From: Streptomyces sp. CC0208
GTDB lineage: Bacteria; Actinomycetota; Actinomycetes; Streptomycetales; Streptomycetaceae
DNA length: 64,000 nucleotides
Direction of reading: 5' to 3'
Assembly (NCBI RefSeq): GCF_003443735.1
Contig: NZ_CP031969.1
Span: 1-64,000, forward strand
Of this stretch, positions 8,799-18,493 are shown piece by piece. Under the pieces are notes generated by a model. That model saw nothing but the letters and a program-made list of their open reading frames with translations. It was not told the origin of the DNA and did not search any database. Numbering within the stretch: the stretch's first letter is position 1; every line of letters begins with the position of its first letter. Both the position numbers and the translations under genes were made by a program.

Positions 8799-10158
8799 GT
8801 ATGTCTCCGTTTGACGTGGCGGTCTCTCGCCGAGGGGAGGTGATTCCCGGGGGGCCGGGGTGCACCGCCCGAGGGGTGTCGTGGGCTGGCCGCGTGTATC
8901 TCGAACAGCCTTGGGTTTGCAGGGTAGTTGGGAGGGAAGCTCCAGCGCTTCGAGCGCCGCCGGTTCATGCTCTGCGCCGGTCTGTCGCGCGCGACAGTGT
9001 GGACAGTGGCCGGGGCCGGCGCCCCTTTGACCGGTCGGGTCGTGGTGGCCGGGCGGGGCCCGGGCGAGGGTGGTGGTCATCATGACCGGCGCGGCCGACC
9101 GGATCGGGTACGTCACCCGGCAGCGTTGCGCACAGTTCGTCACCCGGGCGTAGGAACTGATCGTGCAGGTTGCGAGGCGCAGTTCGCTCTGGGGACATGG
9201 CGTTGGAGATCGAGCCGATGAGGTCGGTGGGCGGTTCGATGCGGAACGGCACGGATGACCTGATCACGGTGACGGGGTCGTTGCAGATGTTCGCGGACGG
9301 CATCGGTGCCGAACGTCGGGCGGTGGAGGGCTGTGGCACTGGTCGACAGCATCAGGGCAGGGCCCACCGCCGTGGCCGGCGAAATGCGTTGGTGAAGGGA
9401 AAACGGTCATAGTCATCGGAAAATTGGCCACCTGCACCGTCCCCTGCACGGCCGCGCCCGCAACGATCTACAGCGAGATCGGGCTGGGCAGCAGGGGACA
9501 ACGCGTCCCGGTCACGGTCACGGCCGGCGCCGGAGTCCACTGGGGCTTGTCAGTTGGATGGCGCGCAGGGCACAAGCCGCCGCTCTGGCCCACGCCCTTC
9601 GTCCAGGTCGGCAGAAGGTCGACGGCGGCGCCGGCGTGGCGGCCGCGTGCGGTATCCCGATTCAGGCCGTATCACTGCCGGCGCGGCCTGAACGGCGGGA
9701 GGCCGCTGTTGTCGTGGGGTGGCTGTGACGGCCGCAGGCGTGTCAGTCACCGCCAGGTCGTGATCGGGGGTTGTCCGGTGGTGGGCGCGGGCGTGTTCCA
9801 GTACTTCCTCTACGCCCTCAACGCCTTTCGCGTGCTCCTCATCCGCGGCGCCCACGCCCCCTCCCCCCTCCGCGCGTCCACACCACGGGCCCCACTACCC
9901 GCCATTTCCTCGACCAAGTCATCCACGTGAGTTGAAGAGCACCGCCCTACAAGCAGCGGTCCTCGAGTCCGCGGGCTGATCCGGTGCGGGTCTCCGGCCG
10001 GGCGCTGCAGAACGGGAAGCCGAGCGGTGGAGCGTGGGAGGGCGAGTCCTGGCGGATCAGACGCTAACTCAACAAAGCCAGGGTAACTATGCAGAACTTG
10101 AGCCTTCTATAGAGAGTTGCTGGTAGTGTCACAGGAACTCGATAAGAGGGGGAATCTG
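8799..10158. other. Long region with no confident gene
   Basis: About 1.36 kb holding the mannanase promoter and, beyond it, no recognisable family. A short plus-strand frame from ATG 9197 (MALEIEPMRSVGGSMRNGTD, 70-odd residues) could encode a small helical protein but its tail is arginine-rich and unconvincing. The last 90 bases before 10159 are relatively AT-rich and probably carry the promoter of the next gene. Confidence 0.35.
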
Positions 10159-10716
10159 ATGAAGGTGACCGTGTTCCAGTTCGAGGGGACTGCCGAGGAA
10201 CTGGATGCCTCGCAAGTACTGAAGGAACTGACCAACCAACGCCGTGGCCCCGTTTCGACAGCCCCCGAAGGCGGCCACGACAGCCAGACGCTGCCGGCTG
10301 GGATTCCAGGAGTGGCCGACGAGGGCCAGGAAACGGTGCGTCAGTTGCTGGGCCGCAGCCCGGCTCCAGGTCTGTTCATCCGGTTCCTTAAGGAAACGAC
10401 CCGGTGGGACAACGTCGGTGTCTACGGCATCAAGCGCAAGAACGCGCTCCCCGACGCCCCGCTGGACTACAGCCGCTACCTGCGCCTGCGCCGGCAGGGG
10501 TCACAGTTTGGCGGCTTCGCCTACGTCTACGCGGAGTACAGCACCATCAACCTCCGGCTCAACTACAGCCGGCAGCAGCTCGACGACCTCGGCATCAAGT
10601 CCGCCCGGACCCTCACCACCGGCCACCGGGAGTACCGCGTCAGCGTCGACCTCACCGACGAGACAAGCCTGGCCGACGCCCTTCAGCTGGCCGAGCTGGC
10701 CTACCAAGCCACCTAA
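10159..10716 (+). CDS. Hypothetical protein (185 aa)
   Basis: A 185-residue soluble protein of unknown function. It begins MKVTVFQFEGTAEELDASQV, has a linker at about residues 35-65, then a compact C-terminal half (VGVYGIKRKNAL, GGFAYVYAEYSTINLRLNYS, GHREYRVSVDLTDETSLADA). The alternating beta strands and final helix recall small nuclease-associated domains that close with a 'strand, then D..AL.LA..AY' pattern (DUF5655-like); this is a weak resemblance, not an assignment. ATG 10159 has GAGGGGG upstream; an upstream in-frame start at 10117 is less likely. It stands alone. Confidence 0.7.
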   Translation: MKVTVFQFEGTAEELDASQVLKELTNQRRGPVSTAPEGGHDSQTLPAGIPGVADEGQETVRQLLGRSPAPGLFIRFLKETTRWDNVGVYGIKRKNALPDAPLDYSRYLRLRRQGSQFGGFAYVYAEYSTINLRLNYSRQQLDDLGIKSARTLTTGHREYRVSVDLTDETSLADALQLAELAYQAT

Positions 10717-11257
10717 AACCAGACCCTCCACGGGCCGAGACCGGCAGGAAGCCGTCGGGAAGTGCAGGTGGCCTGCCCGGATTCCGGTACACCAACGGCA
10801 GTGCAGGGCCCGTTCGTGCAGGGCCCGTTCGTGCAGGCCCGGAGTCCGAAGCCGGAGGGCGTGGACAGAGCGCCGGCGTGCTGCTGGTCGACGGGCTTGC
10901 GCCGCTGACTCTCCGTCCCGGCACAGTGCCGGCCATCGACATTCCCGCTCTGCGGCTCTGCTCCACTTGGCCGCAACCCCCGGGGGTTGACGATGCTCTC
11001 CCCGCCGTGTCCGCCTGCTGCACCCCCGGAGTATCGACGATGACCGCGCCCCGTTTCCCCGGCGTCCTCGGCATGACCGCCGCGGGCCTGACAGCGTTCG
11101 GCGATGCCCCGGTGCGGGTCGCGTTCACCTTCGCGCTGCCTGGCCTGCTCACGGCCGTGCCCCGGAGCATGGGCGAGGTGCTCGCCTGCATCTCCCGTTT
11201 CCGGTCAGAACCTGTTTTCCGGCCCGTGGGCTGAGTTGGACGGGGCGGGCGTACTGA
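10717..11257. other. Intergenic region with short tandem repeat
   Basis: A direct repeat of the 15-base unit GCAGGGCCCGTTCGT occurs twice in tandem at about 10802-10831. A plus-strand frame reading VDDALPAVSACCTPGVST and FALPGLLTAVPRSMGEVLA has a protein-like look but no start or family, and may be a gene relic. Confidence 0.35.
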
Positions 11258-11986
11258 TCAGCCGCCCGTGACGGCCAACAGGAGTCCGGAGGCGATCAGG
11301 CCCGCCTCGACGAGGAGGACGAAGATGTGGGCGGGCAGCCGGTCGACGATCTTCTTGCCCGCCCAGGCACCCGCCGCGCCGGCCGGGGCCAGGGCCAGGC
11401 CGATGGTGGCGCTGGTGGCGGTGAGCACGGCGGCGGCGCTGAAGACGACGAGTTTGGTCAGGTGCATCACCACCGCGGAGGCGGCCTCGGTGCCGATGTA
11501 GGCGCCGCGTATCAGGCCGCGGGCGAGGAAGAACGGGGCGACCATCGGGCCGACCGAGCCGACCAGCGCGGAGCCGAACCCGGAGGCGGCACCGACGGCG
11601 GCGAACGCTTTGTCGTCCAGTCGGGCGGCGTGCGGTTTCCAGCGCCGCCAGGCGACCATGACCAACAGGAACACGCCGATGAGGTGGGTGAGCGCGGGCA
11701 GCGGGGCGGTGGCGAACAGCGCCGCCCCGGCTGCGGCGGCCGGGGCGGCGCCGATGGCGAAGATGCCGACCAGGCGCCGGTCGATCTCGGTCCGGTTGAA
11801 CCACACTCGGCTGCCGTTGCTTGCCAGCTGGGCGACGGTCAGCACAGCGACGGCATCGCGGGTGCCGAGGACGGCGACGAACACCGGCAGCAGCAGCACC
11901 CCGCCGCCGAACCCGGCCACCGCCGACAGGGCCGCGGTGGCGAACGTTGCGGCGACGATGGCGATGGCCTGTAGTGCTTCTCCCAT
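11258..11986 (-). CDS. TauE/SafE family sulfite/sulfonate exporter-like permease
   Basis: A 242-residue integral membrane protein of the TauE/SafE family (about 240-270 residues, eight helices). The N-terminus AIAIVAATFATAALSAVAGFGGGVLLLPVF carries the glycine-rich FGGG motif typical of the first half repeat; the second half repeat is visible in GAASGFGSALVGSVGPMVAPFFLARG. Family members move sulfite, sulfonates or other organic anions across the cytoplasmic membrane, and the substrate here cannot be told. It has no co-directional functional partner; its upstream neighbour is a decayed IS5 copy. Confidence 0.88.
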   Translation of the reverse strand: MGEALQAIAIVAATFATAALSAVAGFGGGVLLLPVFVAVLGTRDAVAVLTVAQLASNGSRVWFNRTEIDRRLVGIFAIGAAPAAAAGAALFATAPLPALTHLIGVFLLVMVAWRRWKPHAARLDDKAFAAVGAASGFGSALVGSVGPMVAPFFLARGLIRGAYIGTEAASAVVMHLTKLVVFSAAAVLTATSATIGLALAPAGAAGAWAGKKIVDRLPAHIFVLLVEAGLIASGLLLAVTGG

Positions 11987-12059
11987 GCCGGTGATTGTTC
12001 CGTCAGCCTGAGCGGCGGCGGGAGGCGGGGCGAGAGAGCAGAACCGGGTCGTCTCAGGC

Positions 12060-12930
12060 GGCTTGCGCGAAGGGGGGCGCCGTTGTGGCCGGCTTGGCGG
12101 GACGGCTCTGCCGACGCGTGAGCCGCCTGGTCATGAGGGTGATGGCGGCCCAGGTGCTCAACATTTCGGAGTGCTGGACGAGCCGTTCGTAGTCGCGTGC
12201 ACGGCGGCGGGCGTGCATGATCCAGGCGAGCGACCTCTCGACGACCCACCTGCGGGGCAGGACGACGCACCCGGTGGTGTCCTTGGGGCGGCTGACGGTC
12301 TTGATCGTGAGGTTGAGGTGCTGTTTGGCCCAGGACACGAGCTTGCCCGCGTAGGCGCGGTCGGCCCGGACGATGGTGATCTCGGGGTGCATGAGGCGCA
12401 GCCGGAAGAGGACTTCCCTTTGCCGGGGCGGAGTCGTGCAGGTCGGCCGGGGTGACCATGACCGGCAGGGGCAGTCCGCGAGTGCGGTGCCGACCACGAG
12501 GTGGCGCTTGCGGCCGGTGATCTTTTTACCCGCGTCGTAGCCGCGGCTGTCCTTGCCGACGGTCTCTGCGGCCTTCACGGACTGGGAGTCGATCACGGTG
12601 GCGACTGCCCGGGAGCCGTTGCCCGTCTCGCGGCGGATATGTCCGGCGAGCGGGTCGCGGATCTGGCCGACGACACCGGCCGCGGGCCCAGCGGGCCAAG
12701 AAGCCCCAAACAGTCCGCCAGGGCGGGAAGCCAGCGGGTAAGGCCCGCCATTTGCAGCCGGTGTCCACGACATGGCGAATCGCGTCGACGACCTCGCGGC
12801 GGGGATGCTCCTTTGGCCTGCCGCCGCGGCTGGTCTCGCAGGCCGGGGCGGGCAGCAGCGGTTCGAGCAGGGCCCGTTCGGTGTTGGTGGTGTCCGGGGG
12901 GAACGGCGAGGGCGCATGGCGGGGCCTTCG
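12060..12930 (-). pseudogene. IS5 family transposase, frameshifted
   Basis: The parts of an IS5-type DDE transposase are spread over three minus-strand frames. N-terminal: TERALLEPLLPAPACETSRG then EVVDAIRHVVDTGCKWRALP and FPPWRTVWGFLARWA in one frame. Middle: AVATVIDSQSVKAAETVGKD and GYDAGKKITGRKRHLVVGTA in another. Next: MVTPADLHD in a third. C-terminal: LRLMHPEITIVRADRAYAGK and RRWVVERSLAWIMHARRRAR return to the second. At least three frameshifts are needed (near 12680 and around 12440), so no active enzyme can be made. Exact element ends were not resolved. Confidence 0.8.
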
Positions 12931-12975
12931 AAGGGCGCGGTGGGACCGCGCACCGACAGACGGCCCCAGCGCAGG

Positions 12976-13371
12976 TCAGGAGCTGACGACGAGGTCGAGG
13001 GCGGATTCGATGGAGTTGAGCCGCACGGTGATGTGCTCGACCCACTTGCCGCCCGGGTAGGCGCCGGCGTGCGGGGCGATGGTGCCGGTGACGAGCCGGC
13101 GGAACCCGGCCGGCTCCTCCCTGACCACAGCCCGTTCGCAGGCTTCCAGGGCGGCCCGCTCGGCACCGCGCTGACAGCCGTTCGCGCGGGTCCAGACCAG
13201 CGGCCGCCATCCCTCCTCCCCCGCCCGGTCCTTCAGCAACGCGAATCCGGACCGCACTAGGCCGGCAGACAGATCGCCCGCGCATACCCGCTGAGGGAAC
13301 AGCAGACCGGCGGGTCCGGTCTCGAACAGCACGAACCGGACGGTGTCCCATGTGCCGCCGGGCGGCATCAC
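12976..13371 (-). CDS. Hypothetical protein (131 aa), possibly truncated
   Basis: A 131-residue soluble protein with no recognised family. It reads MMPPGGTWDTVRFVLFETGP at the start, GWRPLVWTRANGCQRGAERA in the middle and GKWVEHITVRLNSIESALDL at the end. The end lies about 45 bases from the broken IS5 copy, so an insertion may have affected the C-terminal end or the downstream neighbour. Codon usage supports coding. Confidence 0.5.
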   Translation of the reverse strand: MMPPGGTWDTVRFVLFETGPAGLLFPQRVCAGDLSAGLVRSGFALLKDRAGEEGWRPLVWTRANGCQRGAERAALEACERAVVREEPAGFRRLVTGTIAPHAGAYPGGKWVEHITVRLNSIESALDLVVSS

Positions 13372-13458
13372 CTCGCCGCCGCGAGGCTCGGTGTCGGCGT
13401 ACGCCTGAATGTGCTCAGTCGCGTACAGGTGAACGTGTTCACTGTCCTTGCAACTGAA

Positions 13459-14394
13459 TCAGCTTTCCCGCCGGTACGCGCCGGGGGCCAGCCCGTGCAT
13501 GCGCTTGAACGCGTTGGCGAAGGCGAACTCGGAGGTGTATCCGACCTGGGCCGCGATCGATCTCAAGGGCGCTTCCGTCGCCCGTAGAAGGCGGGCTGCC
13601 GTGGTCAGTCGCCACCAGGTCAGGTAGCCGAGGGGCGGTTGACCGATCATCGAGGTGAAGCGCCTGGCGAACGTTGCCCGCGAAAGGCCGGCTTCCGCGG
13701 CGAGTTTCGCCACGGTCCAGGGCGCTGCCGGGTCGCGGTGGACGGCGTGGAGGGCGGCGGTGACCGCCGCGTCGTTGAGTGCTGCAACCCAGCCTGTGGT
13801 GCTGTTGCGGGTGGGCTGTTCGGCAAGCCAGATGCGCAGGATGTACATCAGGAGCGTGTCCAGGAGCGCGGGGACGGTTGCGCTGGTGCCCAGGCGCGGA
13901 TTGCCCACCTCGGCAGCCAGGAGTTGCACCGACGCGTGCAGCTCGGGGTGGCGGTCCCGATCGGCAGGCAGGTGGATCAGGTCGGGCAGGGTCAGCAGCA
14001 GGGGGTGGGTTCGGGACGGATCGAGCCGGTAGGCACCGCAGAGCACCACGGTGGCCGGGCCACCCTGACCGAGCCGGTCGACGCTGTCCGACGCGTAGGG
14101 CCCGGCCAGCTCAGCGTCGTCGGGGGTACAGGCAGGGGCAGTGACCACGGTTGCCGGGCCGTCGGCCAGGGTGTGCCCGCTGCCGTGCGGCAGGAAGAGC
14201 ACATCGCCCGCACCCAGTTGGACCGGTGCGGCGTGCGGGGGCAGGAGCCAGCAGTGGCCCTCCAGGATCACCTGGAAGCCTGCCGAACCCGGTACGGACG
14301 CGAACTGCTGTCCCCAGGGTGCATGCCATCGCACGTACGCCGACCGGGGCCGGCCGGTCCGCGCCACCGTGATCACATCGCTGAGCACATCCAT
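13459..14394 (-). CDS. AraC family transcriptional regulator with cupin domain
   Basis: A 311-residue regulator. The N-terminal half is a cupin-type sensing domain (SAGFQVILEGHCWLLPPHAA, QLGAGDVLFLPHGSGHTLAD). The C-terminal 100 residues are the double helix-turn-helix of the AraC/XylS family: WTVAKLAAEAGLSRATFARR and APLRSIAAQVGYTSEFAFAN, ending AFKRMHGLAPGAYRR. It is divergent from the oxidoreductase gene at 14483 with 88 bases between starts, so it most likely controls that gene. Three ACGCATG repeats in the gap are candidate binding sites. Confidence 0.92.
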   Translation of the reverse strand: MDVLSDVITVARTGRPRSAYVRWHAPWGQQFASVPGSAGFQVILEGHCWLLPPHAAPVQLGAGDVLFLPHGSGHTLADGPATVVTAPACTPDDAELAGPYASDSVDRLGQGGPATVVLCGAYRLDPSRTHPLLLTLPDLIHLPADRDRHPELHASVQLLAAEVGNPRLGTSATVPALLDTLLMYILRIWLAEQPTRNSTTGWVAALNDAAVTAALHAVHRDPAAPWTVAKLAAEAGLSRATFARRFTSMIGQPPLGYLTWWRLTTAARLLRATEAPLRSIAAQVGYTSEFAFANAFKRMHGLAPGAYRRES

Positions 14395-14405
14395 GGGGCG
14401 AGCGT

Positions 14406-14448
14406 ACGCATGAGACGCACACGCATGAACAGGTCACCCTGACGCATG
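14406..14448. promoter_or_regulatory. Three direct ACGCATG repeats, candidate AraC-regulator sites
   Basis: ACGCATG occurs at 14406-14412, 14421-14427 and 14442-14448, all in the same orientation, with start-to-start spacings of 15 and 21 bases. The 21-base step equals two helical turns, as expected for the tandem half-sites of AraC proteins. They lie in the divergent gap between the AraC regulator and the oxidoreductase. Confidence 0.45.
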
Positions 14449-14482
14449 GATCGTCTCCGTATGCGGCCCGTAGGTTCACTCC

Positions 14483-15412
14483 ATGAAGATGAAGACCGCG
14501 CGTATCCACGCGTTCGGCGATGCGTCCGTGATCCGTTACGACGACGTTCCGCAGCCTCGACCCGGCGCCGGTGAAGTGCTCGTCCGCGTCGCGGCGACTT
14601 CGTTCAACCCCACCGAGGCCGCGTTGCGCGCCGGGCTGCTGCAGGTGTTCCTTCCCGTGGATCTCCCCTACACGCTGGGCTGGGACGTCGCCGGCACGGT
14701 TGCCGAGATCGGCCCGGGGACCGAGGGGTTCGCCGTCGGCGACCGCGTCATCGGGCGGCTGGAGGGTGCCGGTGCGGCCGCCGAGTACGTTCGGGCGCCG
14801 GGTGAACTGCTGGTCCCGGCACCGGCGTCCGTTCCTCTCACGCACGCCGCAGCCGTGCCGGTGGCGGGCCTGACAGCCTGGCAGGCGGTGTTCGAGCACG
14901 GAAAGGTGACCGCCGGCCAGCGGGTCCTGGTCAACGGCGCGGGAGGAGGGGTCGGCGGCTTCGTGATACAGCTCGCCAGGCACACCGGGGCCGAGGTGAT
15001 CGCCACGGCCAGCGCCCGCAGCGCCCAGGCAGTCCGGCGACACGGGGCGAACCACGTGATCGACTACACCGCCGGGCCGGTCGCCGCAGCGCTCGACGGC
15101 CCAGTGGACACCCTGCTCAATCTCGTTCCGCTGAGCCCGCACGATGCCGCTGCTCTGGCATTTGCGGTACGGCCGGGCGGGCAGATCGTCTCGATCGCAA
15201 CACCTGTCGAACCGCCTGCCGACGCCGGGGTGAGGGCGATGCACATGGTCGCCCGCAACGACGTGGTGCAGCTGGCGGCACTCGTGGAACTCGTCGACGC
15301 GGGTGAGGTCGCACTCGACATCAGCGCATCACACCCGCTGGCCGACCTCGCGGACGTCCACCGCCTCGGTGAAGCCGGCCGGATCCGCGGCAAGGTCGTC
15401 ATCATCCCCTGA
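14483..15412 (+). CDS. NADP-dependent quinone-oxidoreductase-like protein
   Basis: A 309-residue zinc-free medium-chain dehydrogenase/reductase. Marks: IRYDDVPQPRPGAGEVLVRV, ATSFNPTEAALRAG and GWDVAGTVAEIGPGTEGFAV in the GroES-like half; QRVLVNGAGGGVGGFVIQLA as the NADP-binding loop; RLGEAGRIRGKVVIIP at the end. A second in-frame ATG at 14489 is possible. It is divergent from an AraC regulator, which probably senses the same compound. Related to but distinct from the oxidoreductase at 5388-6308. Confidence 0.88.
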   Translation: MKMKTARIHAFGDASVIRYDDVPQPRPGAGEVLVRVAATSFNPTEAALRAGLLQVFLPVDLPYTLGWDVAGTVAEIGPGTEGFAVGDRVIGRLEGAGAAAEYVRAPGELLVPAPASVPLTHAAAVPVAGLTAWQAVFEHGKVTAGQRVLVNGAGGGVGGFVIQLARHTGAEVIATASARSAQAVRRHGANHVIDYTAGPVAAALDGPVDTLLNLVPLSPHDAAALAFAVRPGGQIVSIATPVEPPADAGVRAMHMVARNDVVQLAALVELVDAGEVALDISASHPLADLADVHRLGEAGRIRGKVVIIP

Positions 15413-15574
15413 GCCCGACGCCGCACCCTGTAGCCGCCTCCCCAAGCCACAACTCGGTGGGCACGTTCACGTGTACGCAGCTGAGCACATTGGCGAGTAC
15501 GCCGACACTCGGGGCATGCCCGAGGCTCGGGGCATGCCTGCTCGCCTTCACCATGCGGGCCCGCACCACCTCGA

Positions 15575-16080
15575 CGATGCCGGCCTCATCGACGTCACCC
15601 GCGTCGTCCTGGACACCGCCCCCGTCCGGGCAAAAAAAGGGGGGTCGAACACACAGGCCCGAGCCCCGTGGACCGGGACAACCCGGCTTCCAGGATGCGT
15701 CCTGTCGGACGCGAACGGACCGCCCCTCCTCGTCGGCGTCCCGGCCGGCAACACCCACGACAGCAAAGGGCTAAGCCCATGGCCGAGGGCCACCAAACGC
15801 AACACGACCCCTACCGCGGACGGCACTTCACGCCACAACGGCTGCACGCGGACAAGGCCTACGACATTCCCCACCTGCGGAGATGGTGGTGGGGCAAGCA
15901 CATCAGCGTGCCCATGGCCCGCAAAAGAGTCGCGTCCAGCGAACGAAGAGAGCACGCCGGAGATGGGCGATCGAGCGCACGATGTCGTGGCTGTCCCGCT
16001 ACCGCAGACTCAGCCCCCGCTACGAGCGCGACCCCCGCAACTGCCTGGCCTTTCCCGGACTTGCCGCCGCACTAAATCGC
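15575..16080 (+). pseudogene. IS5 family transposase remnant
   Basis: Fragments in alternating frames match the same type of IS5 transposase: DVTRVVLDTAPVRAKKGG, LSDANGPPLLVGVPAGNTHD, MAEGHQTQHDPYRGRHFTPQ, LHADKAYDIPHLRRWWWGKH and RRWAIERTMSWLSRYRRLSP followed by RYERDPRNCLAFPGLAAAL. Several frameshifts separate them. The first 80 or so residues of the transposase are missing or unrecognisable. Confidence 0.75.
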
Positions 16081-16179
16081 GAGGCAGCCGACGCAGATAG
16101 CAACCGGGCTGGCTCTGGTCACCTGTGTGCGGTCCAGGCCGGGACCGCCGGGCGTTGTGCGGCCGACCCTTCAACCGGA

Positions 16180-16797
16180 CTACGTCAGGACGAGAGGCAC
16201 GGTGATGGTGAGGTGTTCGTCGGCGGTTGGCAAGGCGGCGGCAAGAGCGTTCATACGAGCTGCGAGGTGGCCGATCACCCGCCTGGTCAGTTCCTCGTCC
16301 CACTGCGCTGTGCCTTCCGGCGGCAGGCACATCTCCTCCCTGGCAGGGGGGTTGTCACCGAGATAGCGCGCGGTATCCATGTTGACGACCCAACAGGCCA
16401 GCGCGATCTTCACCTGCCCGGGTGCCGCCCACTGCGCCCGTATGTGGGCGCACATGCTGAAGTCGTCCCCGCCGAATGTGACCGTCGTGGAGAACGACCT
16501 GCCACGGGGGTACTGCCGTATCAGCTTGAGTATTGCTGGTTCCACAACGGCTCGCGCCATAGGTTCCGCATACACCGTCTGCCCCCCCCTGCCGAGCCTG
16601 GCCTTCAGCATCCCAGACGGGGCCTGCGACGAACAGATCGGCTGCCGTCCCGACCGTTTCCCCTCCACGGGAACGCTGTGCACCTCGTGGGCATGCAACC
16701 GGCGCCGCACGCTGCGGGATGGCTGTTGGCCACATTCGGGACATGGCGTGACGTCGGTCTTCAGGTCTGGCCCGGGTGGCCGGCTGCTGCGCAACAA
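16180..16797 (-). CDS. Hypothetical protein (205 aa frame)
   Basis: Not recognised. The last 100 residues look like a folded domain (STTVTFGGDDFSMCAHIRAQ, VKIALACWVVNMDTARYLGD, ELTRRVIGHLAARMNALAAA, HLTITVPLVLT). The N-terminal half is low-complexity and arginine-rich and may not be translated, so the true start could be an internal codon near 16560 or the gene may be decayed. Neighbours are an IS5 remnant and other decayed genes. Confidence 0.4.
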   Translation of the reverse strand: MLRSSRPPGPDLKTDVTPCPECGQQPSRSVRRRLHAHEVHSVPVEGKRSGRQPICSSQAPSGMLKARLGRGGQTVYAEPMARAVVEPAILKLIRQYPRGRSFSTTVTFGGDDFSMCAHIRAQWAAPGQVKIALACWVVNMDTARYLGDNPPAREEMCLPPEGTAQWDEELTRRVIGHLAARMNALAAALPTADEHLTITVPLVLT

Positions 16798-17030
16798 TCG
16801 CGGGGCAGCCCGCTAGAGTTCGCGGCGACCTTCGAACGAAGCGCATTCGCCAGGCGCCTGGCTGCGGCCGGCTACCCCTGGCAGCACCTCGTCCTCACCA
16901 ACGTGGCCGCGCTCGCCCTGTCCGCCGCGGCTGTCTCGGCCTACGCCACCGCGCTCTCGTTCCTGCCGACGTGCGCGCCATACCTCCAGCCGACCCCGGT
17001 AACCAGCCTTCGCCTCCCCACCCCTCACAC

Positions 17031-17459
17031 CTATGCCCCACGCTGGCGGCCATCGTCACCCAGCGCGCACCACGGTGGAGTCCACCCAGCGGACGGTGTC
17101 CGGCATCGCCACCACAGCCAGGCATGGGAGTGCCGCAACCGGAACAGCGCGTCGAGCGTCGCGGCGCGCGGCCGCGTTCGCCGATCCGCTTCTGCCGCGA
17201 GCGAGGCCCGCGTGACCGCCCGGCAGGGGCCGGCGCCGCCCTGCATTCTGGAATCGCCGCCGCTGCTTGCCCAACTCCTGCCTGTTCACCGCCTTGGACT
17301 TCAGCTTCCGGGGCCGCATCCAGATCAGCTGCCATCCCAAAGGCTCATCGGGCTCGGGCTCGGGCTCCTGGTCCTCGTTGAGCGCGGCAGCCATCCACGC
17401 GCGGGCCACGCGGGCGCGTGCGAGTGCGTCGCCGGGATTGGGGCTTCCGGGGTGCTCAT
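17031..17459 (-). pseudogene. Small hypothetical gene with frameshift
   Basis: A reading beginning MSTPEAP at ATG 17459 continues in another frame as NPGDALARARVARAWMAAAL, EDQEPEPEPDEPLGWQLIWM, RPRKLKSKAVNRQELGKQRR. Joining them needs one base added in the CCCC run after GAAGC near 17440, so it is a single-base deletion or a sequencing error. The product family is unknown. The acidic EPEPEP segment and lysine-rich stretch are notable. Confidence 0.35.
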
Positions 17460-17518
17460 GCGACTCCCCCTGTGGTCCGGCCCGGTGTGTGCTGGGTGCC
17501 GGGCTGGCGGGTGTACGG

Positions 17519-17835
17519 CTACCCGGCTGCCGCCGGGGGTGGGCGGCGGCCGTGGCCGGGGGCGCGCTCCCGCTTGCCGTCCTGGATTCCGGCGGCCAGC
17601 CGAGCGGCGGCTTCGGGGGTTCGGCGGGACTGCTCCAGGGGCGCCTGGCGAGCCCGAGCTACGGCTGCGCTGCACCCCGAGCCTGATCCGCACCCAGTTC
17701 GGCGGATCACCGAACACCCGCTGATACGTCGGCCGCTGACGCTCGTTCATCTCGTCGAGCGCCTGCGGATGCCCCCGCCACAGCAACTCCAGCGTGATCA
17801 CCGCGTACGAGTGCCTTGTGTCTGCAGAGGCCGTA
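17519..17835 (-). pseudogene. Decayed hypothetical gene
   Basis: One minus-strand frame reads LLWRGHPQALDEMNERQRPT, YQRVFGDPPNWVRIRLGVQ; the next frame continues ARQAPLEQSRRTPEAAARLA, AGIQDGKRERAPG. The pieces look like one protein broken by a frameshift near 17650. I do not recognise the family. Confidence 0.35.
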
Positions 17836-17938
17836 TGCGGATGAGCCAGCGTGCGATTGAGGAGGTGCGTCGGTGGGGACACTTTCGTGCCGCACATAGC
17901 CGGGCGGGTTGCATCCCGGAGAGTCGATATGACCAAGC

Positions 17939-18493
17939 TCACCTCGCTGGTGCCGGAGGCAAGGCATCCGCGATCATGGAGCTCACAGTGGCGACCCGAT
18001 GAGCCAGATCGCTGGCAGGGACGTCGATGAGCTCGTAGCCAAATGCGCGATAGCTCTCTTCGTGGATCTTTTCGAAAGCCAGTGATTCCTGAAAACTGAT
18101 CCGCCGGGCTGCGGTCGGCTCGCAGAAGCCCACATTGCGAACGAAGAACACTTGGCGCTCGTAGACCCCTTCCGAGGTGATCCGTTCGAGTTCCGCGGCC
18201 AGCGCCGGGGACACCGGCCACCCCAAGTAGGTGGTGAGGGCGTGGGTGCAGACCGGTGATCGGTCGAAGACCTGAAGAGAACCGGTGGCCTCCAACTGTC
18301 GCTGCCGCTGCAGAGCCACGATCTCGTCGATGAAGGACGGGCGTGTCCATGGCTGGTCGTCGCCCAGCGCCTGTGCTCGTGTGATGACTGCCGTTGCTGC
18401 CTCCTCGACAACCCCGTATCCAAACTCGTCCAGGCACCGCAGGATTGATGTCTTGCCCGCGCCCGGCGTGCCGGTGAGAACGTACCGCCGCAT
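17939..18493 (-). CDS. AAA-type ATPase / nucleotide kinase-like protein
   Basis: A 184-residue P-loop protein. The Walker A motif GTPGAGKTS is at residues 7-15 (MRRYVLTGTPGAGKTSILRC). GYGVVEEAATAVITRAQALG and FDRSPVCTHALTTYLG fit the AAA_28/NadR-like group, in which a small kinase-like domain stands alone. The acidic patch and arginines after residue 100 (CEPTAARRISFQESLAFEKI, YRAFGYELIDVPA) match that group too. ATG 18493 is chosen: AAAGGG lies upstream and the P-loop starts seven residues in; the open frame extends to 19000. Its substrate is unknown. No operon partner is evident. Confidence 0.82.
   Translation of the reverse strand: MRRYVLTGTPGAGKTSILRCLDEFGYGVVEEAATAVITRAQALGDDQPWTRPSFIDEIVALQRQRQLEATGSLQVFDRSPVCTHALTTYLGWPVSPALAAELERITSEGVYERQVFFVRNVGFCEPTAARRISFQESLAFEKIHEESYRAFGYELIDVPASDLAHRVATVSSMIADALPPAPAR

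Noticed and set aside
6783..9143. A 786-residue minus-strand frame starting at 9143
   Set aside because: The mannanase proper begins at 8798 with a good ribosome site and twin-arginine leader; the upstream extension has no family similarity.
9424..9930. A 168-residue plus-strand frame
   Set aside because: No ribosome site, family similarity or stable codon pattern.
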